NCBI GenBank assembly: GCA_937127435.1
Contig: CAKZLZ010000155.1
Coordinates: forward strand, 1 to 35,091
Direction of reading: 5' to 3'
Source of the DNA: an uncultured Verrucomicrobiota bacterium
Lineage (GTDB): Bacteria > Verrucomicrobiota > Kiritimatiellia > SS1-B-03-39 > UBA6053
Length of the DNA stretch: 35,091 nt
The position numbers and the translations under genes are program-made. Every line of letters starts with the position of its first letter. The first letter of the stretch is position 1. Below the pieces are notes generated by a model. It saw nothing but the letters and a program-made list of their open reading frames with translations. It was not told where the DNA came from and ran no database searches. Of this stretch, positions 22,314 to 29,318 are shown in pieces.

Positions 22314-23066
22314 ATGAATGTGAAGGATTTCCAGGCGGTGTTTTTTGATCTTAGCGGGGTCTTGTATGACGGGGAAGCGCTGATCCCCGGCGCGGTGGAG
22401 ACGGTTGAGGCCGTCCGGTCACTGGGGATGACCCTGCGTTTTGTCACCAACACGGCGACCCAAAGCCGGGCGCAAATCCTCCGTAAACTCCAGCGCATGG
22501 ATATTCCACTGCGGGATGACGAACTTTTTACCGCTCCGATGGCGGCGCTGGCCCGGGTGAAAAAAATGGGTCTGCGTCCCTATTGCCTGATTCATGAACA
22601 GCTGAAGGCGGATTTTGAGGTCATTGATCAGCAATCCCCCAATGCGGTGGTTCTCGGGGATGCCCGTGAGGATTTAACTTTTACCCATCTCAACCGGGCC
22701 TTTCAGATTGTGCAGAAGGGCGGCCCGCTTATTGCCATCGGATACAACCGTTATTTCCGCGAGGAGGGGGCGTTGATGCTGGATGCCGGCCCCTTTGTCA
22801 AAGCGCTGGAATGGGCCGCGGATGTGCAGGCGGTAGTGACCGGTAAACCCAGTGCGGATTTTTTTCAGGAAGTGGTGGCTTCTACCGGAATGTCTGCGGA
22901 GCAGTGTCTGATGATTGGTGACGATGCGGAGGCGGATGTGGCGGCCGCCGTTTCCGCCGGTTTGGGAGGATGTTTGGTCAAAACCGGGAAATATGAACCC
23001 GGAGATGAAAAGAAGCTGCCCGAAGGGGCGGAGGTGCTCCCCTCGGTGGCGGGGTTGTGTGCCTGA
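22314..23066 (+). CDS. HAD-IIA phosphatase, LHPP-like
   Basis: A 250-aa HAD hydrolase of subfamily IIA. Nucleophile motif FFDLSGVLYDG has D12, and serine at position 14 replaces the second aspartate, the same variant as in animal LHPP (phospholysine/phosphohistidine inorganic pyrophosphate phosphatase). Other matching landmarks are RFVTNTATQSR (motif II), LRPYCLIHEQ, GLMLDAGP-type LMLDAGPFVKALEWA, VVTGKPSADFF (motif III lysine) and CLMIGDDAEADV (motif IV). It is full length for the family and cytoplasmic. The physiological substrate in bacteria is uncertain. It is a single-gene unit with its own promoter. Confidence 0.88.
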   Translation: MNVKDFQAVFFDLSGVLYDGEALIPGAVETVEAVRSLGMTLRFVTNTATQSRAQILRKLQRMDIPLRDDELFTAPMAALARVKKMGLRPYCLIHEQLKADFEVIDQQSPNAVVLGDAREDLTFTHLNRAFQIVQKGGPLIAIGYNRYFREEGALMLDAGPFVKALEWAADVQAVVTGKPSADFFQEVVASTGMSAEQCLMIGDDAEADVAAAVSAGLGGCLVKTGKYEPGDEKKLPEGAEVLPSVAGLCA

Positions 23067-23109
23067 ATCCTGAAGTGTATCCGCGCACAACGGAAAGATC
23101 AACGGGTGC

Positions 23110-23138
23110 TTGAATCCCTATGGATCTCCGGGTATGTT
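23110..23138 (+). promoter_or_regulatory. Sigma-70 promoter of yciH
   Basis: TTGAAT (23110-23115), 17-bp spacer, TATGTT (23133-23138). The ATG at 23145 begins six bases after the -10, again predicting a leaderless mRNA. Confidence 0.6.
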
Positions 23139-23144
23139 CACGGT

Positions 23145-23528
23145 ATGAATGTAAACGACAACAGCCGGTTGGTATGGAGCGATGAACGTGGCGGGGCGGT
23201 GGGGGACAAGAGCTCAAAGAATCAGCGGAAACAGAAGAAAAAAAACAAGGCGGCGCCGGCGGCGCAGAGCGGCGGGGGCTTTCCCAAGGACGGGGTGGTG
23301 CGGGTGTGCCGGGAAAAAAACGGGCGCGGCGGTAAAACCGTCACCGTGCTTTACGGCGTGCCGGGATCCCAGGGGGATCGGAATGATTTATTGAAAAAGA
23401 TCAAGCAACTCTGCGGATGTGGCGGGGCTTTAAAAGGTTCTTTCCTGGAGATCCAGGGGGATCAGCGGGACAAGATCATGGTCTTCCTGCAGGAGCAGGG
23501 GATGGAGGCCAAGGCGGCGGGCGGGTAG
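23145..23528 (+). CDS. yciH: SUI1/YciH-family translation factor
   Basis: A 127-aa protein of the SUI1 (eIF1-like) fold, which in bacteria binds the small ribosomal subunit and influences start selection under stress. The N-terminal ~55 residues are a lysine-rich tail (NQRKQKKKNKAA). The SUI1 core has the typical VRVCREKNGRGGKTVTVLYG, then LLKKIKQLCGCGGALKG and IQGDQRDKIMVFLQEQG. ATG 23145 is chosen because it matches the predicted promoter and the family length; codons upstream in the same frame have no support. A CGGARGY heptad tract follows the stop within 12 bases. Confidence 0.92.
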   Translation: MNVNDNSRLVWSDERGGAVGDKSSKNQRKQKKKNKAAPAAQSGGGFPKDGVVRVCREKNGRGGKTVTVLYGVPGSQGDRNDLLKKIKQLCGCGGALKGSFLEIQGDQRDKIMVFLQEQGMEAKAAGG

Positions 23529-23539
23529 CGGCGAAGCCG

Positions 23540-23672
23540 CGGAGGCCGGAGGTCGGAAGTCGGAGGCCGGAAGTCGGAGGCCGGAAGTCGGAGGCCGGAG
23601 GTCGGAAGTCGGAGGCCGGAAGTCGGAGGCCGGAAGTCGGAGGTCGGAGGTCGGAAGTCGGAGGTCGGAGGT
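23540..23672. repeat. Heptad tandem repeat CGGARGY x19
   Basis: Nineteen consecutive 7-bp units of the form CGGA(A/G)G(C/T), in phase throughout. Three unit types (CGGAGGC, CGGAGGT, CGGAAGT) alternate. All six frames are open here only because of the repeat. It is prone to slippage. Confidence 0.95.
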
Positions 23673-23718
23673 CGAGTGTGATCGAACATTGAAATTTTGT
23701 AAATCCTGTACTACCTTT

Positions 23719-23757
23719 CCAATTCCCATTTCCCCAATTCCCAACTCCCACTTCCCT
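23719..23757. repeat. Degenerate heptad tract, NNTTCCC type
   Basis: Five CCC words follow each other at 7- or 8-base spacing (AATTCCC, ATTTCCC, CAATTCCC, AACTCCC, ACTTCCC), ending right at the next ATG. Confidence 0.7.
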
Positions 23758-24018
23758 ATGGCACGAAATTTCGATACGCAAAAAAATAAAGAACCGCTCT
23801 ACTGGGCGATTGGTCTCCTCATTCTTACCTTGTGGTGCGCGCATGACGGATGGTTTCCGTCTGAAAGCAAATTGGAGAAGTATCCGGAGTTTCCTGCCTC
23901 CGCGTTTTCTTTGGGTTTGGAATATGAATTTTACCGCTTCAACCGGGTGACCGCGGTAATTACCGGGTTGGCGTCGGCGGTGATGGCCGGGGTGTTTGTG
24001 GTGATCAACCGTCCTTGA
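23758..24018 (+). CDS. Small two-helix membrane protein
   Basis: An 86-aa protein starting MARNFDTQKNKEPLYW. Two membrane segments are visible: LYWAIGLLILTLWCAH near residues 14-29 and VTAVITGLASAVMAGVFVVI near 63-83. The loop between them (SESKLEKYPEFPASAFSLG) is polar. The start is set at 23758 because upstream codons are the heptad tract. No family recognised. It ends 7 bp before the next HAD gene and is probably co-transcribed with it. Confidence 0.6.
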   Translation: MARNFDTQKNKEPLYWAIGLLILTLWCAHDGWFPSESKLEKYPEFPASAFSLGLEYEFYRFNRVTAVITGLASAVMAGVFVVINRP

Positions 24019-24025
24019 ATCTGTC

Positions 24026-24703
24026 ATGCCGTCCCTGATTCCCATCTGGTTTGATATCGACGGCACGATTTTGCATACCCGCGCCGGGCTGGGTGCCTTT
24101 CAAAAAGCATTGTTTGACACCTATGGCTGGCAGGACAGTTTCGAATCGGTGGTGTTTGCCGGCAATACGGATCTGCAGGTATTGATGGATCTCTCGCGGG
24201 TGCATGCCGGCGATGAGAACGCGGGTTTGAAGGATTGCCACCGTCTGTTTGATTGCATGGCGGGTCATTTGGATGCGGGACTCGCGGAACGTCCTCCCCA
24301 AATGGTGCCGGGGGCTGCGGAACTTATTCAAACCTTGGTTGAGGATCCGCAGGTCCTTTTAGGCCTGATTACCGGCAACGCCCGGGACTGTGCCTTTATC
24401 AAATTAAAACATGTGGATTTGGATGTGCATTTTTCCGGGGGCGGTTTTGGCGATCAGCATGCCGACCGCAATCAGTTGGCAAGCCTGGCGAAATCGCAAC
24501 TTTCGGAAAAGCATGTGGACTTGGCTCCGGGATGGATTATTGGCGATACCCCCCGGGATATTGAAGCCGCTAAACATATCGGCGCCCGCTGCCTGGGGGT
24601 GAGCTGTCACTTTTCTCCGGCAGAATTAAGGGAAGCGGGGGCGGATGAGGTGGTGGAGGATTTAAGTCCCAATGATGAATTGATGGCGTTGTTGTTGGGG
24701 TAG
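24026..24703 (+). CDS. HAD-IA hydrolase, phosphoglycolate-phosphatase-like
   Basis: A 225-aa HAD phosphatase with a helical cap. Motif I is FDIDGTILHT (D10, D12), motif II LLGLITGNARDC, and motif IV IIGDTPRDIEAAK. The motif III lysine is probably in the SLAKSQLSEK segment. The overall pattern (AELIQTLVEDPQVLLGLITGN and ARCLGVSCHFSPAELREAGAD) is that of Gph-like enzymes acting on small phosphorylated metabolites. Length is typical. Substrate unknown. Confidence 0.87.
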   Translation: MPSLIPIWFDIDGTILHTRAGLGAFQKALFDTYGWQDSFESVVFAGNTDLQVLMDLSRVHAGDENAGLKDCHRLFDCMAGHLDAGLAERPPQMVPGAAELIQTLVEDPQVLLGLITGNARDCAFIKLKHVDLDVHFSGGGFGDQHADRNQLASLAKSQLSEKHVDLAPGWIIGDTPRDIEAAKHIGARCLGVSCHFSPAELREAGADEVVEDLSPNDELMALLLG

Positions 24704-24752
24704 TCCCATCGGGGTGATGGGTAATGAAAGTTTTGGGTTTTCCGCGGGGACC

Positions 24753-24782
24753 CCTGGCCGCTGGGGCGTCCTTCGGGCAGGC
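24753..24782 (+). repeat. 30-bp palindromic micro-element, copy 5
   Basis: Inserted exactly between CCGCGGGGACC and GCGGAACTACG. The junction of array units at 24946-24966 shows the same two words joined directly, giving an empty site. Confidence 0.88.
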
Positions 24783-24784
24783 GC

Positions 24785-25130
24785 GGAACTACGGTTCGCG
24801 AATACTTCGGTTTAGCGTAGTTCCATCGTCCCGATGGAAAACGAATGCTTCGGATTTACCGCGGGGGCCGCGGAACTACGTTTTTGAATGCTTCGGGGTT
24901 AGGTAGTTCCATCGTCCCGATGGAAAACGAAGGCATCGGATTTTCCGCGGGGACCGCGGAACTACGTTTTGCGGATGCTTCGGGTTTAGGTAGTTCCATC
25001 GCCCCGATGGAAAACGAAGGCATCGGATTTACCGTGGGGGCCCCTGGCCGTTCACGTGCCGGAACGGCACGGGCAGGCGCGGAACTACGTTTTGCGAATG
25101 CTTCGGGTTTACCACGCGTTGCGCGAACTG
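24785..25130. repeat. Tandem array of ~87-bp hairpin units
   Basis: Four units start with GGAACTAC at 24785, 24872, 24958 and 25081. Spacings are 87, 86 and 123; the last equals 87 plus the 36-bp element inserted at 25043-25078. Each full unit can form GGAACTAC...GTAGTTCC and TTCCATCG-NCC-CGATGGAA hairpins. The fourth unit diverges after ~35 bases. The region 24704-25205 contains no gene. Confidence 0.85.
25043..25078 (+). repeat. 36-bp palindromic micro-element, copy 6
   Basis: The usual ends CCTGGCCG...GGGCAGGC enclose a longer core with the hairpin CGTGCCG-GAA-CGGCACG. It is inserted exactly between GGGGGCC and GCGGAACTACG; the unit 1/unit 2 junction near 24866-24881 shows the uninterrupted site. 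Confidence 0.88.
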
Positions 25131-25205
25131 CGGCCGGGGATCCCGATGGAAGAGGGAAATTTATTTAGGATTGATTAATAAAGGGTCGGGGCGTAGGGGG
25201 GTGAA

Positions 25206-25940
25206 ATGCAAATACACATATCGGATAATCCACAAGCACTGGGAAAATGCGCGGCTGAATTCGGGGCGGCCCGTATCCGGGAGGTTTTGAACCGAAAGGG
25301 GGAGGCGACGCTGATTGTGGCCACCGGGACTTCGCAGTTTGAAACCTTGTCACATTTGATTGCGGCGCCGGATCTTGACTGGTCCCGCATCACGGCTTTT
25401 CACCTGGATGAATACATTGGAATTGATGCGGAGCATCCGGCTTCTTTCCGTCGGTATTTGCGCGAACGTTTTGTGGAGAAGGTGCCGCTGAAAGCGTTTC
25501 ATTATTTGAATGGCGAAGGGGATGCGGTTGCGGAATGCCGGCGGGTGGGCCAAATGATTGCCGCGCAGTCGGTGGATGTTGCTTTTGTGGGAATCGGTGA
25601 AAATGGTCACTTGGCCTTTAACGATCCGCCCGCAGACTTTGAGACCCGGGAACCTTATCTGGTGGTCGAACTCGATGAAGCCTGCCGCAAACAACAACTG
25701 GGAGAAGGGTGGTTTCCGACTCTGGATTCGGTTCCCCGTCAGGCGATTAGCATGTCGGTTCAGGAAATTATGCGTGCGGATTGTATTGTTTGCAGTGTGC
25801 CGGACGAACGTAAATCCACGGCGGTAGCGAATACGGTGGAAGGATCGGTGAAACCTGAGGTGCCGGCCTCGATTCTGCAGGGACATGCGGATATGCATCT
25901 GTATGCGGACCGGGCGGCAGCCGCAAAACTTTCCAGCTGA
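25206..25940 (+). CDS. nagB: Glucosamine-6-phosphate deaminase
   Basis: Converts glucosamine-6-phosphate to fructose-6-phosphate and ammonia, the last step of amino-sugar breakdown. The 244-aa protein has [11 protein letters not shown] (phosphate loop), FHLDEYIGI near residue 65 (catalytic Asp) and [15 protein letters not shown] near 129 (catalytic Asp/Glu/His set). It is shorter than E. coli NagB (266 aa) and probably lacks the allosteric C-terminal extension, like the monomeric type. GGGGGGTGAA before ATG 25206 serves as a ribosome site. nagA follows after 4 bp, forming an amino-sugar operon. Confidence 0.92.
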   Translation: MQIHISDNPQALGKCAAEFGAARIREVLNRKGEATLIVATGTSQFETLSHLIAAPDLDWSRITAFHLDEYIGIDAEHPASFRRYLRERFVEKVPLKAFHYLNGEGDAVAECRRVGQMIAAQSVDVAFVGIGENGHLAFNDPPADFETREPYLVVELDEACRKQQLGEGWFPTLDSVPRQAISMSVQEIMRADCIVCSVPDERKSTAVANTVEGSVKPEVPASILQGHADMHLYADRAAAAKLSS

Positions 25941-25944
25941 AGTC

Positions 25945-26850
25945 ATGGGCTGTATTGATTTACAGGTGAATGGATACGGGGGCGTTTCTTTTAATGATGA
26001 CCCGGTGCAACCGGCAGAGATGCGCAAGGCCTGTACCTTGCTCTCTGCGCACGGGGTGGAGGCTTTTTTGCCCACGGTGATTACGGATGCTCCCGATCGA
26101 ATGGTGGCGCGCCTGCAGGCCATACATGCCTGCTGTGAAGCGGATGCGGATATTGCCCGGATGGTGGCGGGGATTCATATGGAGGGGCCCTTTATCAGCT
26201 CGGTTCCCGGATACATCGGTGCGCATCCCCGGGCTTACGCGGTAGAGAGCGATCTGGGTTTGGCCCGAAAACTTTTGGAGGCCGGAGGGGGCTTGGTCCG
26301 CTTGGTAACCCTGGCGCCGGAGCGGGATGGAAATTTTAAATTCACCCGTTATTTGGCGGAGCGGGATATCCTGGTTTCCGCCGGTCACACGGATGCGGAT
26401 TTGGATACCCTGCTGGCGGCCCGGGATGCGGGACTGTCGATGTTCACCCATTTGGGGAACGGCTGTCCCGCGATGATGCATCGACATGACAACATCATCC
26501 AGCGCGCACTGCGGGTGGAAGGCTTGTGCTATGGCCTCATTTGTGACGGGGCCCATGTGCCCTGGCCCGCGCTGGGGAATATAATTCGGCTGGCCGGAAT
26601 CGACCGGGTGTTTGCGGTGACTGATGCCATTGCGGCGGCCGGTTGCGGAATGGGTCGTTTTTCTTTTGCGGGTTTTAAGGTGGATGTGGGGGAGGATTTG
26701 GCCGCGCGGCCTCCGGGCGAGGATCATTTTGCTGGGTCGGCAATCACCATGCCCAGAGTCCGGGAGAATCTGGCGGAACATTTGGGATTAACGGTGGCGG
26801 AGATTGAAACGATGACCGACCGCAATCCGCGTCGGTTGTTGAAGCGGTAA
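25945..26850 (+). CDS. nagA: N-acetylglucosamine-6-phosphate deacetylase
   Basis: Removes acetate from N-acetylglucosamine-6-phosphate, feeding nagB. Family motifs: CIDLQVNGYGGVSFND at the N-terminus, metal-binding Glu in GIHMEGPFIS (~78), His in SAGHTDAD (~147), HLGNG (~168), substrate His in ICDGAHVPW (~201) and catalytic Asp in AVTDAIAAAG (~225). The usual FAGSAITM follows. At 301 aa it is clearly shorter than E. coli NagA (~380): it starts directly at the barrel strand and lacks the N-terminal beta-sandwich part, because the space upstream is occupied by nagB. All catalytic residues are kept. Confidence 0.9.
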   Translation: MGCIDLQVNGYGGVSFNDDPVQPAEMRKACTLLSAHGVEAFLPTVITDAPDRMVARLQAIHACCEADADIARMVAGIHMEGPFISSVPGYIGAHPRAYAVESDLGLARKLLEAGGGLVRLVTLAPERDGNFKFTRYLAERDILVSAGHTDADLDTLLAARDAGLSMFTHLGNGCPAMMHRHDNIIQRALRVEGLCYGLICDGAHVPWPALGNIIRLAGIDRVFAVTDAIAAAGCGMGRFSFAGFKVDVGEDLAARPPGEDHFAGSAITMPRVRENLAEHLGLTVAEIETMTDRNPRRLLKR

Positions 26851-26892
26851 AAAGGGGCGTTCTGAAATTTTTACAAGTATCCAACCGAAAAA

Positions 26893-26991
26893 GACCCTGT
26901 AAGGGTCGCCTAACCGTAGCCCTGAGTTGACCGCGACAGCGGTACACTCAGGGAGTAATGTGAAAAGATTGAACCCATCCTGAAGGGATGG
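26893..26991 (-). repeat. Three-hairpin structured repeat, copy C
   Basis: Minus-strand order: hairpin 0 CCATCCCTTCAGGATGG (26975-26991), AT-rich linker, hairpin 1 CCCTGAGT...ACTCAGGG (26920-26953), GCTACGGT, hairpin 2 GACCCTTACAGGGTC (26893-26907), then a T run. It lies upstream of the transposase in inverted orientation to copy E. Confidence 0.8.
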
Positions 26992-27068
26992 CTTACCATC
27001 AGTACACAGGGCATATCGTGTTGAAAATTCATCTTTAATTTTTAATCATTTTCCCTTTTAATAACTTT

Positions 27069-27521
27069 ATGTCGCAATCATTTCACCAATTATACGCACA
27101 TATCATCTTCTCGACCAAAAACAGGGAGCCTTTTCTTCAAGCTGAAATTCTTCATCCGATGCAAGGATATCTCGCTCAACTTTGCCGGGACTGTGGTGCC
27201 CCTTGGGTCGTGGTTGGAGGTGTGGCTGATCATGTGCATATCGCTTTGGACTTAGGAAAAACGATGCAATCCATCGCACTTATTGCCAAGGTAAAAAAAG
27301 AAAGCTCAATGTGGATAAAGAAACAGGACGGGGCCTTCGAAAACTTTTACTGGCAGAGAGGATACGGGCTTTTTTCATTTGGTCCTCTTCAAAGGGATGA
27401 AGTTGAAAAATACGTACGTAACCAAGAAACCCATCACCGGAAGCTGACCTATAAGGAGGAGGTTAGGTCATTTTTAGGGCGGTACAAAATTCCGTACGAC
27501 GAGAAATACATTTGGGATTAA
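27069..27521 (+). mobile_element. tnpA: IS200/IS605-type Y1 (HUH) transposase, RAYT-like context
   Basis: A 150-aa single-strand DNA transposase of the IS200 (TnpA) family. The HUH metal site is ADHVHIALDL (H55, H57). The probable catalytic tyrosine is Y115 in EVEKYVRNQETHHRK, with YGLFSFG before it. Start region HIIFSTKNREPFL is the usual N-terminal strand. Length and frame are intact, so it may be active. No TnpB gene accompanies it. Inverted copies of the three-hairpin repeat lie 77 bp before and 8 bp after the gene, which is how REP-associated transposases (RAYTs) sit among their REP sequences. It could be a solitary IS200-like element or a domesticated repeat-mobilising enzyme. Confidence 0.93.
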
Positions 27522-27529
27522 TGGGTGAA

Positions 27530-27613
27530 GCATCCCTACAGGATGCAAGAAGAAAATGTGGTCCCACATGGGGCGTTGCCCCATGCTACGGTGAAGGCAC
27601 CTCCTTCGGGGTG
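27530..27613 (+). repeat. Three-hairpin structured repeat, copy E
   Basis: Hairpin 0 GCATCCCTACAGGATGC (27530-27546), linker, hairpin 1 ATGGGGC-GTT-GCCCCAT (27568-27584), GCTACGGTGAA, hairpin 2 CACCTCCTTCGGGGTG (27598-27613). It starts 8 bp after the transposase stop. Confidence 0.8.
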
Positions 27614-27666
27614 CGGGGGTTGCAAACGCTCAACCGATAGGTTTCCGATGGGGACGTAAATGGGTG

Positions 27667-27822
27667 GTGAATGGAAGGAGATGCCCCAATTTGGGGTGTC
27701 TTTCGGGGTCCGCGGCATTCCTTCCAACATGCTGGCTCCCCTGGCCGTCGCGAGCGACAACTCGGGCAGGCGTGACACCTCCGTGGCCTCCAGCGAAGCG
27801 GGTGGTCAAGTCCCGTACGACT
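27667..27822 (+). repeat. Composite dispersed repeat, inverted partner at 33611-33720
   Basis: The block GAATGGAAGGAGATGCC...GCGGCATTCC (27669-27725) and the block CTCCGTG..CCAGCG..GCGGGTGGT both recur in reverse order and strand at 33611-33720. Between the two blocks this copy has a micro-element at 27740-27771 while the partner has a short unrelated word. Confidence 0.65.
27740..27771 (+). repeat. 32-bp palindromic micro-element, copy 7
   Basis: CCTGGCCG and CGGGCAGGC ends with the core TCGCGAGCGACAACT; the inner hairpin GTCG-CGAG-CGAC is visible. It differs from copy 9 by one base. Confidence 0.8.
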
Positions 27823-27842
27823 GGATTGATAAAGGGCGCCAA

Positions 27843-28457
27843 TTACATTCTCTGCGGCGGAGGAATGCCGGCGGGGCCGCGGTCGATGAGTTCGCGGACG
27901 GCATCACTGTAGGCCGGACCTTTTTCGTTGATGTAATCGATGAATTCCATGTGATTCATCCCTTGAGGTCCGTCGGCGATGTCGGACACTTCGCGGATGG
28001 AGACCATGGGGATGTTGAGTTCGCCGCAGAGCAGCGCGAGGGCCGCGGTTTCCATATCCACGGCCACGGCTTCCTTGTTTACATGTACACTGCTGTCGAC
28101 AAAGCGGTCACCGGTAATGATACGTCCCCGGATGGGATTCGGGACGCTGTCGAGAGTGATTTCCGGCAGGCGCAGGGGGCAGTGCATGGCGTAGTCGTGT
28201 CCGAGGGGAATGGATTCATGTAAATACAGATCCCACTGCCGGGTTTCGTTGGCCATGACCATGGCTTCCTGCGGGGTGCCGTTGATACCGCCACAAAATC
28301 CGACCGAGATGACCATCTCCGCGGGTTCGTTGAGCATGGCTTTGCTGAGTTTGCTGACGGCCAGAACTTTTCCGATTCCGGTTTGAATCGCTTGAACGTT
28401 GTCAGGGAGTTCGCCCCGGGGGGCTTCTTCGGGCATGGCGTAGGTGATGTAGATCAT
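27843..28457 (-). CDS. MTA/SAH nucleosidase-like (PNP superfamily) protein
   Basis: A 204-aa nucleoside-hydrolysing enzyme of the phosphorylase superfamily. Landmarks are AMPEEAP near the N-terminus (general-acid Glu region), QTGIGKVLAVSKL, VISVGFCGGI, GRIITGDRFVDS, AVDMETAALALL (ribose-binding Met-Glu) and IREVSDIADG (catalytic Asp). It probably cleaves 5'-methylthioadenosine and S-adenosylhomocysteine, but the closely related futalosine hydrolase of menaquinone synthesis cannot be excluded, and a polyprenyl synthase gene is nearby. It is slightly short (typically 220-235 aa). It ends beside a repeat block and starts 6 bp downstream of the E2 gene stop, so it is co-transcribed with it. Confidence 0.83.
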   Translation of the reverse strand: MIYITYAMPEEAPRGELPDNVQAIQTGIGKVLAVSKLSKAMLNEPAEMVISVGFCGGINGTPQEAMVMANETRQWDLYLHESIPLGHDYAMHCPLRLPEITLDSVPNPIRGRIITGDRFVDSSVHVNKEAVAVDMETAALALLCGELNIPMVSIREVSDIADGPQGMNHMEFIDYINEKGPAYSDAVRELIDRGPAGIPPPQRM

Positions 28458-28463
28458 GAGGAT

Positions 28464-29312
28464 TTAGTGTACTTCGGTTTCTTTGGTTTCACCGGCAAAG
28501 ACTTGAGGAAAGGATCCGGGGTCGGCGAAGATTTTTTTAAAGCGGCGGATCATGTGGGCGACGTGGGCGCCGTCGACATACCGGTGGTCGGAAGTGAACG
28601 TGATGCTGACCCTATTGCCTACCACCACCTGATCTTCTTTGACCATGGGCGCCTGCCTTACTTTTCCAATGCCCATAATCAAGGGGCAGCGGGTATAGGG
28701 GGAGAGGGGAATAAAGGCATTCTCAATGCCGAGTGCGCCGATGTTGGTGATCATGGCGGAGCCGAATCGGTCCCGGGTGAGCCCCAGTTTTGGAAAAGAT
28801 ACATTGAGGGTGAATTGCAAAAACTCCTGCACCCACATCAGCGGTTTCATGAGCAGGGAAGGCGTGGGGTTGACGATGTTTTGCAGGATTTGATTTTCTT
28901 CATCCCGGTTGCGGCGCAAGTCTTCGGTCCGTGATTTCATGATCTCTGCAATCTCGTCGATGGGCTTTTGGTCCGCTTGGCGGATGACGTATCCGGAGAG
29001 ATCTTTCCCTTTCGGAGTTTTGATTAAGGTACTGATAAAAATGTCGACGTCTTTGCGTTGATACAGATTCCGCATCCGCAGCACATGGTTGAGCTGGGGA
29101 TATTGCTGCAGGCAGTGCGCAATGACTTTTGTGACAAAATGGGTCAGGGTCAAAGGTGTATCCCCGCTTTGCTCTTTCATAAAGCGCAAGGCTTCGTCCA
29201 CCGGCAGATCCAGCATGACATAAATACTGGGATCCCGGGGATGCCGCCAACTTGCGATGGAAATTTTGCGGTAGCTGGTGAGGGTCTGTTTGCCCTCGAG
29301 TTCAATATTCAT
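28464..29312 (-). CDS. 2-oxo acid dehydrogenase E2-type acyltransferase, catalytic domain only
   Basis: 282 aa consisting of the chloramphenicol-acetyltransferase-like catalytic domain of E2 enzymes. The active-site motif is TSDHRYVDGAHVA near the C-terminus (H-R-x-x-D-G). NPTPSLLM and GSAMITNIGALGIENAF resemble the family's trimer-core strands. There is no lipoyl or E1/E3-binding domain and no room for one, so it cannot work as a normal E2. It may acylate a small molecule or CoA substrate. It lies in a minus-strand run: lipoprotein, this gene, nucleosidase, with 6-bp gaps, suggesting one operon. Confidence 0.87.
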   Translation of the reverse strand: MNIELEGKQTLTSYRKISIASWRHPRDPSIYVMLDLPVDEALRFMKEQSGDTPLTLTHFVTKVIAHCLQQYPQLNHVLRMRNLYQRKDVDIFISTLIKTPKGKDLSGYVIRQADQKPIDEIAEIMKSRTEDLRRNRDEENQILQNIVNPTPSLLMKPLMWVQEFLQFTLNVSFPKLGLTRDRFGSAMITNIGALGIENAFIPLSPYTRCPLIMGIGKVRQAPMVKEDQVVVGNRVSITFTSDHRYVDGAHVAHMIRRFKKIFADPGSFPQVFAGETKETEVH

Positions 29313-29318
29313 AAGGCT

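Noticed and set aside
23417..23692. Repeat-rich protein RPEVGSRRPEV and its antisense versions
   Set aside because: The open frame results only from the 7-bp tandem repeat; the real gene there is yciH in another frame.
24785..25130. CRISPR-like array
   Set aside because: Units are ~87 bp and contiguous with no unique spacers; the irregular spacing is explained by an inserted 36-bp element.
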